The notes under the pieces were generated by a model. The model had not been told where the DNA came from and searched no databases. It saw only the letters and a program-made list of their open reading frames with translations. Source: Burkholderiales bacterium (GTDB taxonomy: Bacteria; Pseudomonadota; Gammaproteobacteria; Burkholderiales; Burkholderiaceae_C). Taken from it: 9,597 nt of DNA. The translations under genes were made by a program, and so were the position numbers. This document shows positions 1 through 6,213 of the stretch, one piece after another (within the stretch, counting starts at the first letter, position 1; the number at the start of each line of letters is the position of its first letter). Location: contig CANJKD010000040.1 of NCBI GenBank assembly GCA_947474415.1, positions 1 through 9,597 on the forward strand. Direction: 5' to 3'.

Positions 1-186
1 GTACGAGAAGAACTCCAGCACCTCGATCTTGCCTGGCGTCTGCGCCGGAACTGCCGGTTCGATGCGGGTGAACTGCGTGCCCTCGGCGGGCGTTGCACCC
101 TGGGCCGAAGCGCGCTGGGTGAGTGACAGGGCAGCGGCACCGAGGCCGATAACGAGGGCTTGGGCGGAAAAATCGCGACGGTTCAC
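1..186 (-). CDS. dsbA: Thiol:disulfide interchange protein DsbA, 5' part (runs off the window's left edge)
   Basis: This is the first 62 codons of a periplasmic disulfide oxidase, which introduces disulfide bonds into exported proteins and is normally re-oxidised by DsbB. It starts at a GTG (184-186) preceded by an AAGGAA ribosome site about seven bases upstream, and the frame stays open to base 1. Residues 1-29 form a signal peptide: an NRRDF start, a hydrophobic stretch and a probable ASA-Q cleavage site. The mature part runs to GKIEVLEFFSY, the classic DsbA beta strand that comes just before the CPHC active site, which lies outside the window. The RRDF pair resembles a Tat motif, although DsbA proteins usually go through SRP/Sec. 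It lies 55 bases downstream of glnS on the same strand with no terminator in between, so co-transcription is possible. The assignment rests on the signal and the EFFSY strand; a related DsbA/DsbL-type thioredoxin-fold protein is the main alternative. Confidence 0.85.
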   Translation of the reverse strand, partial: MNRRDFSAQALVIGLGAAALSLTQRASAQGATPAEGTQFTRIEPAVPAQTPGKIEVLEFFSY

Positions 187-241
187 GTTCTGGTTCCTTG
201 TGGGATCGATGGCTGACTGAGTGCGGGAGCGTGCGGAAAGT

Positions 242-2047
242 TCACTTGCTGTCCTTCAACCCGGCGATGCGGTTGAACACCGGTTTGCCGGCGGTGTGGT
301 CGATCCGGTCGGCCACGAAATAGCCGTGGCGCTCGAACTGGAACTTGTCGTCGGGCTGCGCATTCGCCAGCGACGGCTCGACGAAGCCCGCCGTCACCTT
401 TTTGCTGTTCGGGTTCAGGCTCGCCAGGAAGTCTTTGCCGCCGGCATCGGGTTGCGCTTCGGTGAACAGGCGATCAAAGAGGCGCAGTTCGGCCGGCAAC
501 GCATCGTGCACGCCGACCCAGGTGATCGTGCCCTTGACTTTCACCGCATCGGCGCCCGGCGTGCCGCTCTTGGTGTCGGGGACGACCGTGGCGAGCACGG
601 CGCTGATGTTGCCATCGGCATCCTTCTCGCAGCCGGTGCATTCGATCACCATGCCGTACTTCAAGCGAACTCTGTTGCCGGGAAACAGGCGGAAGAAGCC
701 TTTGGCCGGCACCTCGGCGAAGTCGTCGCGTTCGATCCAGGCTTGCTTGCCAAGGCTGAATGCGCGCGCGCCGAGTTCGGGCCGCTGCGGGTGCGCCGGT
801 GCGTGGCAGGGCTCGGTGAAGTCGGCACTGCCGAACAGTTCGGCCCAGTTCGTCAGCTTCAGCTTGACCGGGTTGATCACCGCCATCGCGCGCGGCGCCT
901 TGCCTTCCAGGTCATCGCGCAGCGCGATGTCGAGGCTGGCGTAGTCGGTCCAGCCGCCGGCCTTGCTGGTGCCGGCACGTTCGCACAGCAGGCGGACGGC
1001 TTCGGGCGTGTAGCCGCGCCGCCGCAGCCCGACCAGCGTGGGCATGCGCGGGTCGTCCCAGCCGTCGACGATTCTCTCGTCGACGAGTTGCCGCAGCTTG
1101 CGCTTGCTGGTGATCACGTAGGTCACGTTGAGCCGTGCGAACTCGTATTGGTGCGGGCGTGGTTGCGCCAGCAGGCCGAGCGTGCAGAGCGTGTCGAGCA
1201 GCCAGTCGTACCAGGGCCGCTGGTCTTCGAATTCGAGCGTGCAGATGCTGTGCGTGATGCCTTCGAGCGCGTCTTCGATCGGGTGCGCGAAGGCGTACAT
1301 CGGGTAGATGCACCAGGTGTTGCCGGTGTTGTGGTGCTCGGCGTGCTTGATGCGGTACAGGGCCGGGTCGCGCAGATTGATGTTCGGGCTGGCCATGTCG
1401 AGCTTCGCACGCAGCACGGCGGCCCCGTCGGGCAGTTCGCCGCCGCGCATGGCGCGAAAGCGCGCGAGGTTCTCAGCACAGGTGCGGCTGCGAAACGGGC
1501 TGTCGGTGCCAGCATGGCTGAAGTCGCCGCGGTGCGCGCGCATCTGCTCAGGCGTCTGCTCGTCCACGTAGGCGTGGCCGGCTTCGATCAGCGCCTCGGC
1601 CGCGCGGTACATGAAGTCGAAATAGTGGCTGGCGTGGTAGAGGTGGCTCGTCGTGCCGCCGTCCCCGCCGTTCACTTGGCTTTGCCAATCGAAGCCCAGC
1701 CAGCGCACCGCGTCGAGGATGGCCTCGACGTATTCCTGCTCCTCTTTCTCCGGGTTGGTATCGTCGAAGCGTAAATGGCACACCCCGCCGTATTCGGCCG
1801 CGAGGCCGAAGTTCAGCGTGATGCTCTTGGCATGGCCGATGTGCAGGTAACCGTTTGGCTCGGGCGGGAAGCGGGTGCGGATCTTCGCCACATCGAGCGG
1901 GCCGGCCGCGTGGTGGGCGGCGTCGCCCGGCGTGCCGGCGAAGTGGCGCTGCGCGTAGGTGCCGTCGGCCAGGTCGCGTTCGACGATCTGGCGCAGGAAG
2001 TTGCTGCTGGGTCTGGCGTCGGCTTCGTGGGCGGTGGGGGAGGTCAT
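242..2047 (-). CDS. glnS: Glutaminyl-tRNA synthetase (class I)
   Basis: This cytoplasmic enzyme charges tRNA-Gln with glutamine using ATP. The 601-residue protein has the GlnRS/GluRS class I fold: PPEPNGYLHIGHAKS at about 61-75 holds the HIGH motif (69-72), RFDDTNPEKEEQEYV at 93-107 is the conserved segment after it, and VITSKRKL at 311-318 is the KMSKS-loop equivalent. The region between holds the acceptor-stem-binding domain, and about 395-601 forms the two anticodon-binding beta barrels. NGYLHIGH and the long beta-barrel C-terminus point to GlnRS rather than GluRS. It is somewhat longer than the E. coli enzyme (about 554 residues), through an N-terminal extension of roughly 35 residues and small insertions. 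The ATG at 2045-2047 has no strong Shine-Dalgarno but sits about 36 bases after a good sigma70-like promoter. Its presence implies direct Gln-tRNA charging. Long ORFs opposite it are GC-rich shadows. Confidence 0.97.
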   Translation of the reverse strand: MTSPTAHEADARPSSNFLRQIVERDLADGTYAQRHFAGTPGDAAHHAAGPLDVAKIRTRFPPEPNGYLHIGHAKSITLNFGLAAEYGGVCHLRFDDTNPEKEEQEYVEAILDAVRWLGFDWQSQVNGGDGGTTSHLYHASHYFDFMYRAAEALIEAGHAYVDEQTPEQMRAHRGDFSHAGTDSPFRSRTCAENLARFRAMRGGELPDGAAVLRAKLDMASPNINLRDPALYRIKHAEHHNTGNTWCIYPMYAFAHPIEDALEGITHSICTLEFEDQRPWYDWLLDTLCTLGLLAQPRPHQYEFARLNVTYVITSKRKLRQLVDERIVDGWDDPRMPTLVGLRRRGYTPEAVRLLCERAGTSKAGGWTDYASLDIALRDDLEGKAPRAMAVINPVKLKLTNWAELFGSADFTEPCHAPAHPQRPELGARAFSLGKQAWIERDDFAEVPAKGFFRLFPGNRVRLKYGMVIECTGCEKDADGNISAVLATVVPDTKSGTPGADAVKVKGTITWVGVHDALPAELRLFDRLFTEAQPDAGGKDFLASLNPNSKKVTAGFVEPSLANAQPDDKFQFERHGYFVADRIDHTAGKPVFNRIAGLKDSK

Positions 2048-2089
2048 GGGCGCGTTTCTGCGGCGGGCGCAAGCCCGGAGGTGCGGCCG

Positions 2090-2116
2090 ATTCTATCGGC
2101 GCACCTTCAGCGTCAA
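2090..2116 (-). promoter_or_regulatory. Candidate sigma70 promoter for glnS
   Basis: Read on the minus strand, TTGACG (2116-2111) is followed after 15 bases by TAGAAT (2095-2090). Both boxes are close to the sigma70 consensus. The spacer is short compared with the usual 17. A start a few bases after the -10 would give an untranslated leader of about 36 bases before the glnS ATG. The location in the divergent gap and the match quality support the call; the spacing is the weak point. Confidence 0.45.
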
Positions 2117-2129
2117 GCATGTACGGGCG

Positions 2130-2165
2130 GCCCGGCAAGCCGCGTTTCGGGCTGCGGCTCCGGGC
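2130..2165. other. GC-rich hairpin in the glnS / PXPV-protein intergenic region
   Basis: GCCCGG (2130-2135) and AGCCGC (2138-2143) pair with GCGGCT (2154-2159) and CCGGGC (2160-2165). This gives a 12-pair stem interrupted by a two-base CA bulge, with a ten-base loop. It lies about 110 bases before the PXPV-protein start, where it could be part of that gene's leader, and upstream of the glnS promoter. It has no U-run on either strand, so it is not a standard terminator. The rest of the 229-base gap (2048-2276) shows no other clear signal apart from the GAAGGAG ribosome site at its end. Confidence 0.3.
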
Positions 2166-2276
2166 GCAGCAACTTCTCTTTACGTTCGCGTGCCGGCCGG
2201 TCGTCAACGACAGGCCCTGGTCGCCGCGTTGGAGGGTCACGCAGGCTGCATTCGCGGTCTGACGAAGGAGTCTCGA

Positions 2277-2744
2277 ATGAACCAGGTCTTTTCTGCCGTG
2301 CTCGTTTCCACCGCCACGTTGTGCGCCGGTTTGTGCGCCGGACCGGCCCAGGCCGCCAATGTGTCGTGGTCGGTTGGCATCAACGCACCGGGCATCGGCA
2401 CGGTGATTTCAAATGTGCCCGCCTACCCGGTGCAGGTCTACCTGCCAGCGCCTGTATACGCGGCAGTTCCGGTCTATGCGCCAGCGCCGGTCTATGTGCC
2501 CGTGCCGGTTTATCAGCCCGTCTATCGCTCCTCGTATGACCCGGTCTATCGCCCGGCATACGCCGCGATGCCCGCGCAGGTGGCCTACCCGCGTTATCGT
2601 GCAGAGTATCGGCCGGTGCCGGTGGTGTACTGGCGTGGTCACGACAAGCACCGTTGGGAGCCGCGCTGGGACCACGACAACCAAGACAACCAAGACAACC
2701 AAGACAACCAAGACCATTACCGCGATGGCGGCCGGCGCGATTGA
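2277..2744 (+). CDS. Exported Pro/Tyr-rich PXPV-repeat protein, unknown function
   Basis: This is a 155-residue secreted protein of unknown role. The ATG at 2277 is chosen because GAAGGAG lies six bases upstream and a signal peptide follows at once (1-26, ending GPAQA-A); the open frame continues upstream but without signal-like sequence. The mature start VSWSVGINAPGIGT is followed at about 48-110 by repeats of the PVY/PAPVY type, interspersed with Arg/Tyr pairs. A YWRGHDKHRWEPRWDHD stretch leads into four exact DNQ triplets (134-145) and a charged tail. Low-complexity Pro-X-Pro-Val proteins with signal peptides are common in Burkholderiales, and the periplasm or outer membrane is the likely site. 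The next gene begins 59 bases downstream on the same strand, encodes an envelope lipoprotein and also carries PVPVY, suggesting an operon with linked function. The absence of cysteines and catalytic motifs in the mature part argues for a structural or binding role. Confidence 0.85.
   Translation: MNQVFSAVLVSTATLCAGLCAGPAQAANVSWSVGINAPGIGTVISNVPAYPVQVYLPAPVYAAVPVYAPAPVYVPVPVYQPVYRSSYDPVYRPAYAAMPAQVAYPRYRAEYRPVPVVYWRGHDKHRWEPRWDHDNQDNQDNQDNQDHYRDGGRRD
2676..2711 (+). repeat. Four perfect 9-bp tandem repeats (GACAACCAA)
   Basis: GACAACCAA occurs four times head to tail at 2676, 2685, 2694 and 2703, followed by a partial GAC. The unit is nine bases, so changes in copy number keep the reading frame. 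It encodes DNQ four times near the C-terminus of the PXPV-repeat protein. The identity at the DNA level suggests recent slipped-strand expansion. Confidence 0.95.
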
Positions 2745-2803
2745 TTCGCGATGAGCCTGCGGCCTGTATCTGCGCCGCCGATGCAACGAAGAAGGACTCC
2801 ACC

Positions 2804-3271
2804 ATGTTTGTTCGCTCCCTGTCTGCCATTCTTGGTGCCGCAACGCTCGCTGTCAGCAGCGGCTGCGTCGTGGCCCCGGTTCCTGAAATGCGCCGTGAAG
2901 TTCGCGTGGCGCCCGTCGCGGCGCCGGTGCCGGTCTATGCCGAATTCGGCGTCGTGCGCAACATCGAGATCATCCAGATCGCGTCGCGCAACAACGCCGG
3001 AGGCGCCCTATTGGGGGCAGTGATCGGCGGCATCATCGGCCACCAGATCGGTGGCGGCATCGGCAACGGCGTGGCCACCGCCGCAGGTGCGGTAGGCGGC
3101 GCAGTGGCCGGCAACGCGATCCAGAACCGCAACCGCCGCGACGACGAGGTCTACCGCGTCGAGGTTCGCTTCGACAACGGCACCTCGCGGCAAATCGACT
3201 TCCAGCGCATCGACGATCTGCGGGTCGGCCACCGGGTCAAGTTTGAAGGTGGGCAGTTGCACCGACTTTGA
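2804..3271 (+). CDS. Glycine-zipper outer-membrane lipoprotein (17-kDa antigen / SlyB-like)
   Basis: This is a 155-residue envelope lipoprotein. Start ATG 2804 follows GAAGGA by seven bases. Residues 1-20 are a signal sequence ending in VSSG-C21; the lipobox is slightly atypical (Ser at -3), but Cys21 is the only plausible lipidation site. The mature N-terminus (PEMRREVRVAPVAAPVPVY) leads to EFGVVRNIEIIQ. Then comes a glycine-zipper two-helix hairpin at about 66-106 with regular GxxxG spacing (GGALLGAVIGGIIGHQIGGG and on to AVAGNAI). The C-terminal part (about 115-155) is a small beta domain ending DDLRVGHRVKFEGGQLHRL, typical of this family, where the end resembles DLRVGDRVRIENGQIYR. Relatives are peptidoglycan- or outer-membrane-associated and often stress-induced; the exact job is unknown. 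It follows the PXPV gene by 59 bases and is probably in its operon. A hairpin lies just past its stop. Confidence 0.9.
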   Translation: MFVRSLSAILGAATLAVSSGCVVAPVPEMRREVRVAPVAAPVPVYAEFGVVRNIEIIQIASRNNAGGALLGAVIGGIIGHQIGGGIGNGVATAAGAVGGAVAGNAIQNRNRRDDEVYRVEVRFDNGTSRQIDFQRIDDLRVGHRVKFEGGQLHRL

Positions 3272-3273
3272 CC

Positions 3274-3300
3274 GGGCGCTCGCCAAGCGTTGAGCGGCCC
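3274..3300. terminator. Possible bidirectional terminator hairpin between convergent genes
   Basis: GGGCGCTC (3274-3281) pairs with GAGCGGCCC (3292-3300), leaving one bulged G (3296) and a ten-base loop: eight pairs, mostly GC. It starts three bases after the lipoprotein's TGA and lies about 40 bases beyond the convergent response-regulator stop, which is where a shared terminator is expected. No long T-run follows on either strand, so intrinsic termination would be weak. Confidence 0.4.
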
Positions 3301-3341
3301 GCGCGCCGAGTGTCTTTCATCGGTTGCGCGCCCTCAGACCC

Positions 3342-4184
3342 TCACATCGCCTTGAACAGGTGCGCGTAGAGCCGGCTCGCAACCAACGTGTCCTTGTGGC
3401 CGCGCAGCGTCAAGTGCACTTTGCCCGATTCGTCTCGCACGGCCGTCGCGATGGCTTCGGCGCGCACCACAGTGCCGCGGTGGACCTGCCAGAAGCGCTG
3501 CTCGTCGAGTTGCGGGAGCAGTTCGCGCAGCGAGGTGCGGATCAGGTACTCGCGCTCGATGGTGATCACGCGGACGTACTTGTCGGCGGCCTCGAAATAC
3601 AGCACCTCGGCGACCGGCACCACGTGGATGGCGGCGCCCACGCTGGCCTGGATCAAGGCGAGCTTCTGTCCTGACGCAGAGGACGGGTTCGCTGCCGCAC
3701 CAATCGGCGCCGCAGACAGGCCGGGCGCCACCAGCAAGCTGCGCAGTTGCGCCAGCGTGGCTTCCAGGGCCGAGGGCAGTGCCGCCGCCGGCTCGCAGCG
3801 CTGCCGCAACGCGGCCTGCACGCGAGCGCAGGTCAATGCCAGGCGTTCGGGCTGCACCGGCTTCAGCACATAGTCGACCGCTGCACGCTCGAATGCCTGC
3901 AACGCGTACTGGTCGTAGGCGGTCACGAACACGATGAGCGGCAGCGCTGTGTCGGTCGGCCAGTCTTCGGCCAGCGCTTGCGCGGCTTCGAGGCCGGTCA
4001 TGCCGGGCATGCGAATGTCGAGGAACACCACGTCCGGCAGCAGCAGCAGAGCCTGCTCGACTGCCGCAGCGCCATGGCCGACATTGGCGACGACCCGCAA
4101 CGCCGGCCACCGCAGGGCCAGTTCGGCCTGAAGGTTGGCGGCGAGCAGCGGTTCGTCTTCGGCGATGAGTGCAGTGGGTGTCAT
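3342..4184 (-). CDS. LytTR-family response regulator (LytR/AlgR type)
   Basis: This 280-residue DNA-binding response regulator is the likely target of the adjacent kinase. The receiver domain (about 3-125) has the acidic pair D10/E11, the phosphoacceptor Asp56 in VVFLDIRMPGMTG, Thr88 in VFVTAYDQYAL, and Lys108 in DYVLKPV. A variable Ala/Ser-rich linker (about 130-172) leads to the LytTR domain (173-280), with VAEVLYFEAADKYVRV, REYLIRTSLRELLPQL and FWQVHRGTVVR, as in AlgR, LytR and BtsR/YpdB. LytTR regulators usually bind paired direct repeats upstream of a few envelope or transport genes. The ATG (4182-4184) overlaps the kinase TGA as ATGA and has only a poor ribosome site, pointing to translational coupling. 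The C-terminus ends close to the convergent lipoprotein gene. Family is certain; I give no symbol because AlgR proper sits in other contexts. Confidence 0.95.
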   Translation of the reverse strand: MTPTALIAEDEPLLAANLQAELALRWPALRVVANVGHGAAAVEQALLLLPDVVFLDIRMPGMTGLEAAQALAEDWPTDTALPLIVFVTAYDQYALQAFERAAVDYVLKPVQPERLALTCARVQAALRQRCEPAAALPSALEATLAQLRSLLVAPGLSAAPIGAAANPSSASGQKLALIQASVGAAIHVVPVAEVLYFEAADKYVRVITIEREYLIRTSLRELLPQLDEQRFWQVHRGTVVRAEAIATAVRDESGKVHLTLRGHKDTLVASRLYAHLFKAM

Positions 4185-5368
4185 GGGCTGCTGTCTTTGG
4201 CGTGGGGCGCAAGGGGGAGGCGAACGATGGCCAGCGTGCCGCCCTCGGCGCCCTCGGCCGCGCGCAGTTCCAGTGACGCCGCCGTGCCGTACAGCGTGGC
4301 CAGACGCTCGCGGACCTGCAGCAGGCCGAACCGGGTGCCGTCGCCGTGCGTGTCAGAGAGGCCGGCACCGGTGTCGCGCACCGTGAGCACGAGCTGCGCC
4401 CCGTCACGCACCGCGCTCACGTCGATGCGGCCGCCAGCCACCTTGGGCTCCAGGCCGTGCTTGATGCAGTTCTCGACCAGCGGTTGCAGCAGCAGCGGGG
4501 GCACCGGCATGGCGCCGAGATCGGCCGGCAAATCGAAGCGGTGCGCCAACCGGCTGCCCATGCGCACCTGCATCAGTGCGAGGTAATCGGCCAGCCGCGC
4601 GAACTCGGCCGACAGCGGGTGCAACGCGGCGCGCGAGCCGCTCAGCGTGGCGCGCAGGAAAGCGATCAGCTGGTCGAGCATGGCCTGCGCACGCGGCGGG
4701 TCGATGCCGATCAGCACGCGCAGGTTGGCCAGCGTGTTGAACAGCATGTGCGGTTCGAGCTGCGATTCGAGCAGCTTGAGCTGGTGCTCGGCAGCCTGGC
4801 GCTGCGCGGTGAGCATGGCGGCCTGCTGTGCGGCGATCACTTCGCGCGAGTAGAACCAGTAGGTGATCACCACGCCGGGCACCAGCGAGAGCGTCAGCAT
4901 CGAAAGCGCCTGGCTCAGGCTGCCGCGAAGATAGCCGGGTGAGCGGTGGCCGGTGATCCAGCCGGCGATCTCGTTGCCCGCACTGAAGCCGACGACCGTG
5001 CCGACCACGATGATCGGCAGCATCCACGGCCAGCCCGGCCAGCGCGGATTCGGCTTGGAAGGGCCGGCCGGCGCACTGGAGTACCTTCGTGCTGCGCCCT
5101 CCCGCATTCCCGCTTGGGGCGGCCTGGCGGGCTCATGGCGGTGCAGCCAGCGCGCCACCCCGATCCGGCTGCCGTCGATGCAGAACCAGCACATCGTCGA
5201 GATGCTCACCGAGTGCACCAGGCCGGTCCACAGCGGCATGCCGAACGCCAGGTGCAGGGCCACGCCGATGAAGGCACCGAAGCCCATGCTGCGCAAGCCG
5301 CGCACCGCGAACGGGGCACTCTGGCGCGGCGCTGCTGCGGTGGACATCGGGTCTGCGGCGATGCTCAT
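4181..5368 (-). CDS. LytS/YehU-type membrane sensor histidine kinase
   Basis: This inner-membrane sensor kinase would phosphorylate the downstream LytTR regulator. I choose ATG 5366-5368 (395 residues) because AGAGGA lies about seven bases upstream; an upstream extension to 5416 lacks such a site. Four hydrophobic segments fit transmembrane helices at about 28-44, 46-64, 114-132 and 153-173, the first pair separated from the second by a basic loop. A helical stretch leads to the His_kinase-type phosphorylation site LEPHMLFNTLANL, with His207. The ATPase part has the N box LLLQPLVENCIKHGLE (Asn300), DTGAGL (from Asp332) and GLLQVRERL. There is no recognisable ligand-binding domain, so the signal is probably sensed in the membrane. 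It overlaps the regulator by four bases, and the DUF6622 gene lies 118 bases upstream on the same strand with no clear terminator between. Confidence 0.93.
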   Translation of the reverse strand: MSIAADPMSTAAAPRQSAPFAVRGLRSMGFGAFIGVALHLAFGMPLWTGLVHSVSISTMCWFCIDGSRIGVARWLHRHEPARPPQAGMREGAARRYSSAPAGPSKPNPRWPGWPWMLPIIVVGTVVGFSAGNEIAGWITGHRSPGYLRGSLSQALSMLTLSLVPGVVITYWFYSREVIAAQQAAMLTAQRQAAEHQLKLLESQLEPHMLFNTLANLRVLIGIDPPRAQAMLDQLIAFLRATLSGSRAALHPLSAEFARLADYLALMQVRMGSRLAHRFDLPADLGAMPVPPLLLQPLVENCIKHGLEPKVAGGRIDVSAVRDGAQLVLTVRDTGAGLSDTHGDGTRFGLLQVRERLATLYGTAASLELRAAEGAEGGTLAIVRLPLAPHAKDSSP

Positions 5369-5486
5369 CAGTGATCCTCTGTGCTGCGCACTGCGGTGAA
5401 TTCGCTCAAGGTCCACGGATGTGGGCCTCGTCGTGACCCATGGCGGCGGTGCGGGCTCATGCTGCGATTCTGGCTCACGCTTGCGC

Positions 5487-6026
5487 TCAGGCCGGTGCAG
5501 CCATCGAGGGGCTGGCCAGGATGGTGACCGATGGCTGGGTGGCAGTGGCCAGGCGGCGCAAGAACAGCGAGCGCGCCAGGAACAGGCCGCTGAACGCGCC
5601 GAAGCCCAGGCTGCACAACCCTGCGAACATGGGGTTCGACGCCAGCGCAGGTTGCACTGCCAGGCCGGCGCCCGCCACGTACTTGAGCGCGAACGAGCCG
5701 ACGATCAGCACCAACGGCAACCCGCTGCCCGGCACATGCAGGCTTCGGGTCGCGGCCGACCACGTGGCATCGCGGGTGGCCACCGCGCGCTTTGGCAGCG
5801 CGAGCGCCACCGACACGCCCGCCATCCAGGCGATCAGCGCCACCGGCAACACGCCGAAACTGTTCACGACGCCAAAGATCGACAAGGCCAGCAGCACGGT
5901 GGGCAGCACCATCACGCGCAGCAGGCTCAGCTCGCGGGTGCGGGTTTGAGAAAGTCCGAGCGCGACCAGGCCGGCAAGCATCAGCCAGACGCGCAAGGGT
6001 GTGTGTTGGACGATGGCGAGAGTCAT
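5487..6026 (-). CDS. DUF6622-type multi-pass inner-membrane protein, unknown function
   Basis: This is a 179-residue integral membrane protein of unknown function. The ATG at 6024-6026 is preceded by AGGAA eight bases upstream. The frame is open for 160 codons further upstream, but that part is only a shadow of the divergent gene. The start MTLAIVQHTPLRVWLM and the pattern LGLSQTRTRELS resemble the family known as DUF6622 in Burkholderiales. Five hydrophobic segments are visible at about 11-27, 36-54, 58-76, 102-120 and 131-152. A polar loop (78-100) follows the third segment, and a short Thr/Ala/Pro-rich tail ends the chain. No enzymatic motif is seen. It is the first gene of a probable minus-strand cluster with the sensor kinase and LytTR regulator, so it may modulate or share the kinase's signal. 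Its start region is duplicated (6022-6061), which may affect how it is translated. Confidence 0.8.
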   Translation of the reverse strand: MTLAIVQHTPLRVWLMLAGLVALGLSQTRTRELSLLRVMVLPTVLLALSIFGVVNSFGVLPVALIAWMAGVSVALALPKRAVATRDATWSAATRSLHVPGSGLPLVLIVGSFALKYVAGAGLAVQPALASNPMFAGLCSLGFGAFSGLFLARSLFLRRLATATQPSVTILASPSMAAPA

Positions 6027-6061
6027 GGAAGTGTTCCTGCGGTCATGGCAGTGTTCCTGCG
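6022..6061. repeat. 20-bp tandem duplication covering the DUF6622 start region
   Basis: Two adjacent 20-base copies, 6022-6041 and 6042-6061, differ at one position only (A6029 versus C6049). On the minus strand each copy carries an AGGAA ribosome-site-like element and an ATG. The duplication therefore repeats a whole translation-initiation signal, shifted by 20 bases and so in a different reading frame. Confidence 0.95.
6023..6046 (-). promoter_or_regulatory. 7-codon leader ORF overlapping the DUF6622 start codon
   Basis: The ATG in the upstream repeat copy (6046-6044) opens a frame reading MTAGTLP and then TGA (6025-6023). That stop overlaps the DUF6622 ATG as ATGA, the arrangement used for translational coupling or re-initiation. 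The copy upstream of it also has an AGGAA about eight bases before its ATG. The geometry is exact, but whether the leader is translated cannot be told from sequence. Confidence 0.3.
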
Positions 6062-6131
6062 GAACGGGGCGCGGTGTGCGCCGATGTGTGGCACTGTGCC
6101 GCCTGCAGTGGCTGGCGGCCAAGGGCTTGCG

Positions 6132-6153
6132 ACGAAACGCCACGCGGCGTCGT
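6132..6153. other. Small hairpin in the divergent DUF6622 / peptidase gap
   Basis: ACGA (6132-6135) and CGCC (6138-6141) pair with GGCG (6146-6149) and TCGT (6150-6153), with a two-base AA bulge and an ACGC loop. It lies midway in the 187-base divergent region 6027-6213. No convincing sigma70 boxes were found there on either strand. The hairpin may be no more than a GC-rich coincidence. Confidence 0.2.
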
Positions 6154-6213
6154 GAAGCGGCCATCGACGGCGTGAAACGCTGGGCTCGCGCTGCTGCAGA
6201 ATCCGGATCCACG

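Noticed and set aside
221..1774. 517-codon ORF on the plus strand opposite glnS
   Set aside because: It is antisense to a certain gene, has no recognisable motif, and is the kind of open frame that GC-rich codon use produces.
1959..2276. Upstream extension of the PXPV-protein frame into the glnS region
   Set aside because: The ATG at 2277 has a good ribosome site and is followed at once by a signal peptide. The extension would overlap glnS and bury the signal.
2676..2711. CRISPR-like or regulatory direct repeats
   Set aside because: The repeats are nine bases with no spacers and lie in frame within a coding sequence.
2277..3271. The two 155-residue proteins as a tandem gene duplication
   Set aside because: Apart from equal length and a shared PVPVY motif, the sequences differ in architecture: a PXPV repeat against a glycine zipper with a beta domain.
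6022..6061. Duplicated site as an insertion-sequence or phage attachment scar
   Set aside because: The copies are directly adjacent with nothing between them and no mobile-element gene nearby. Simple tandem duplication explains it.
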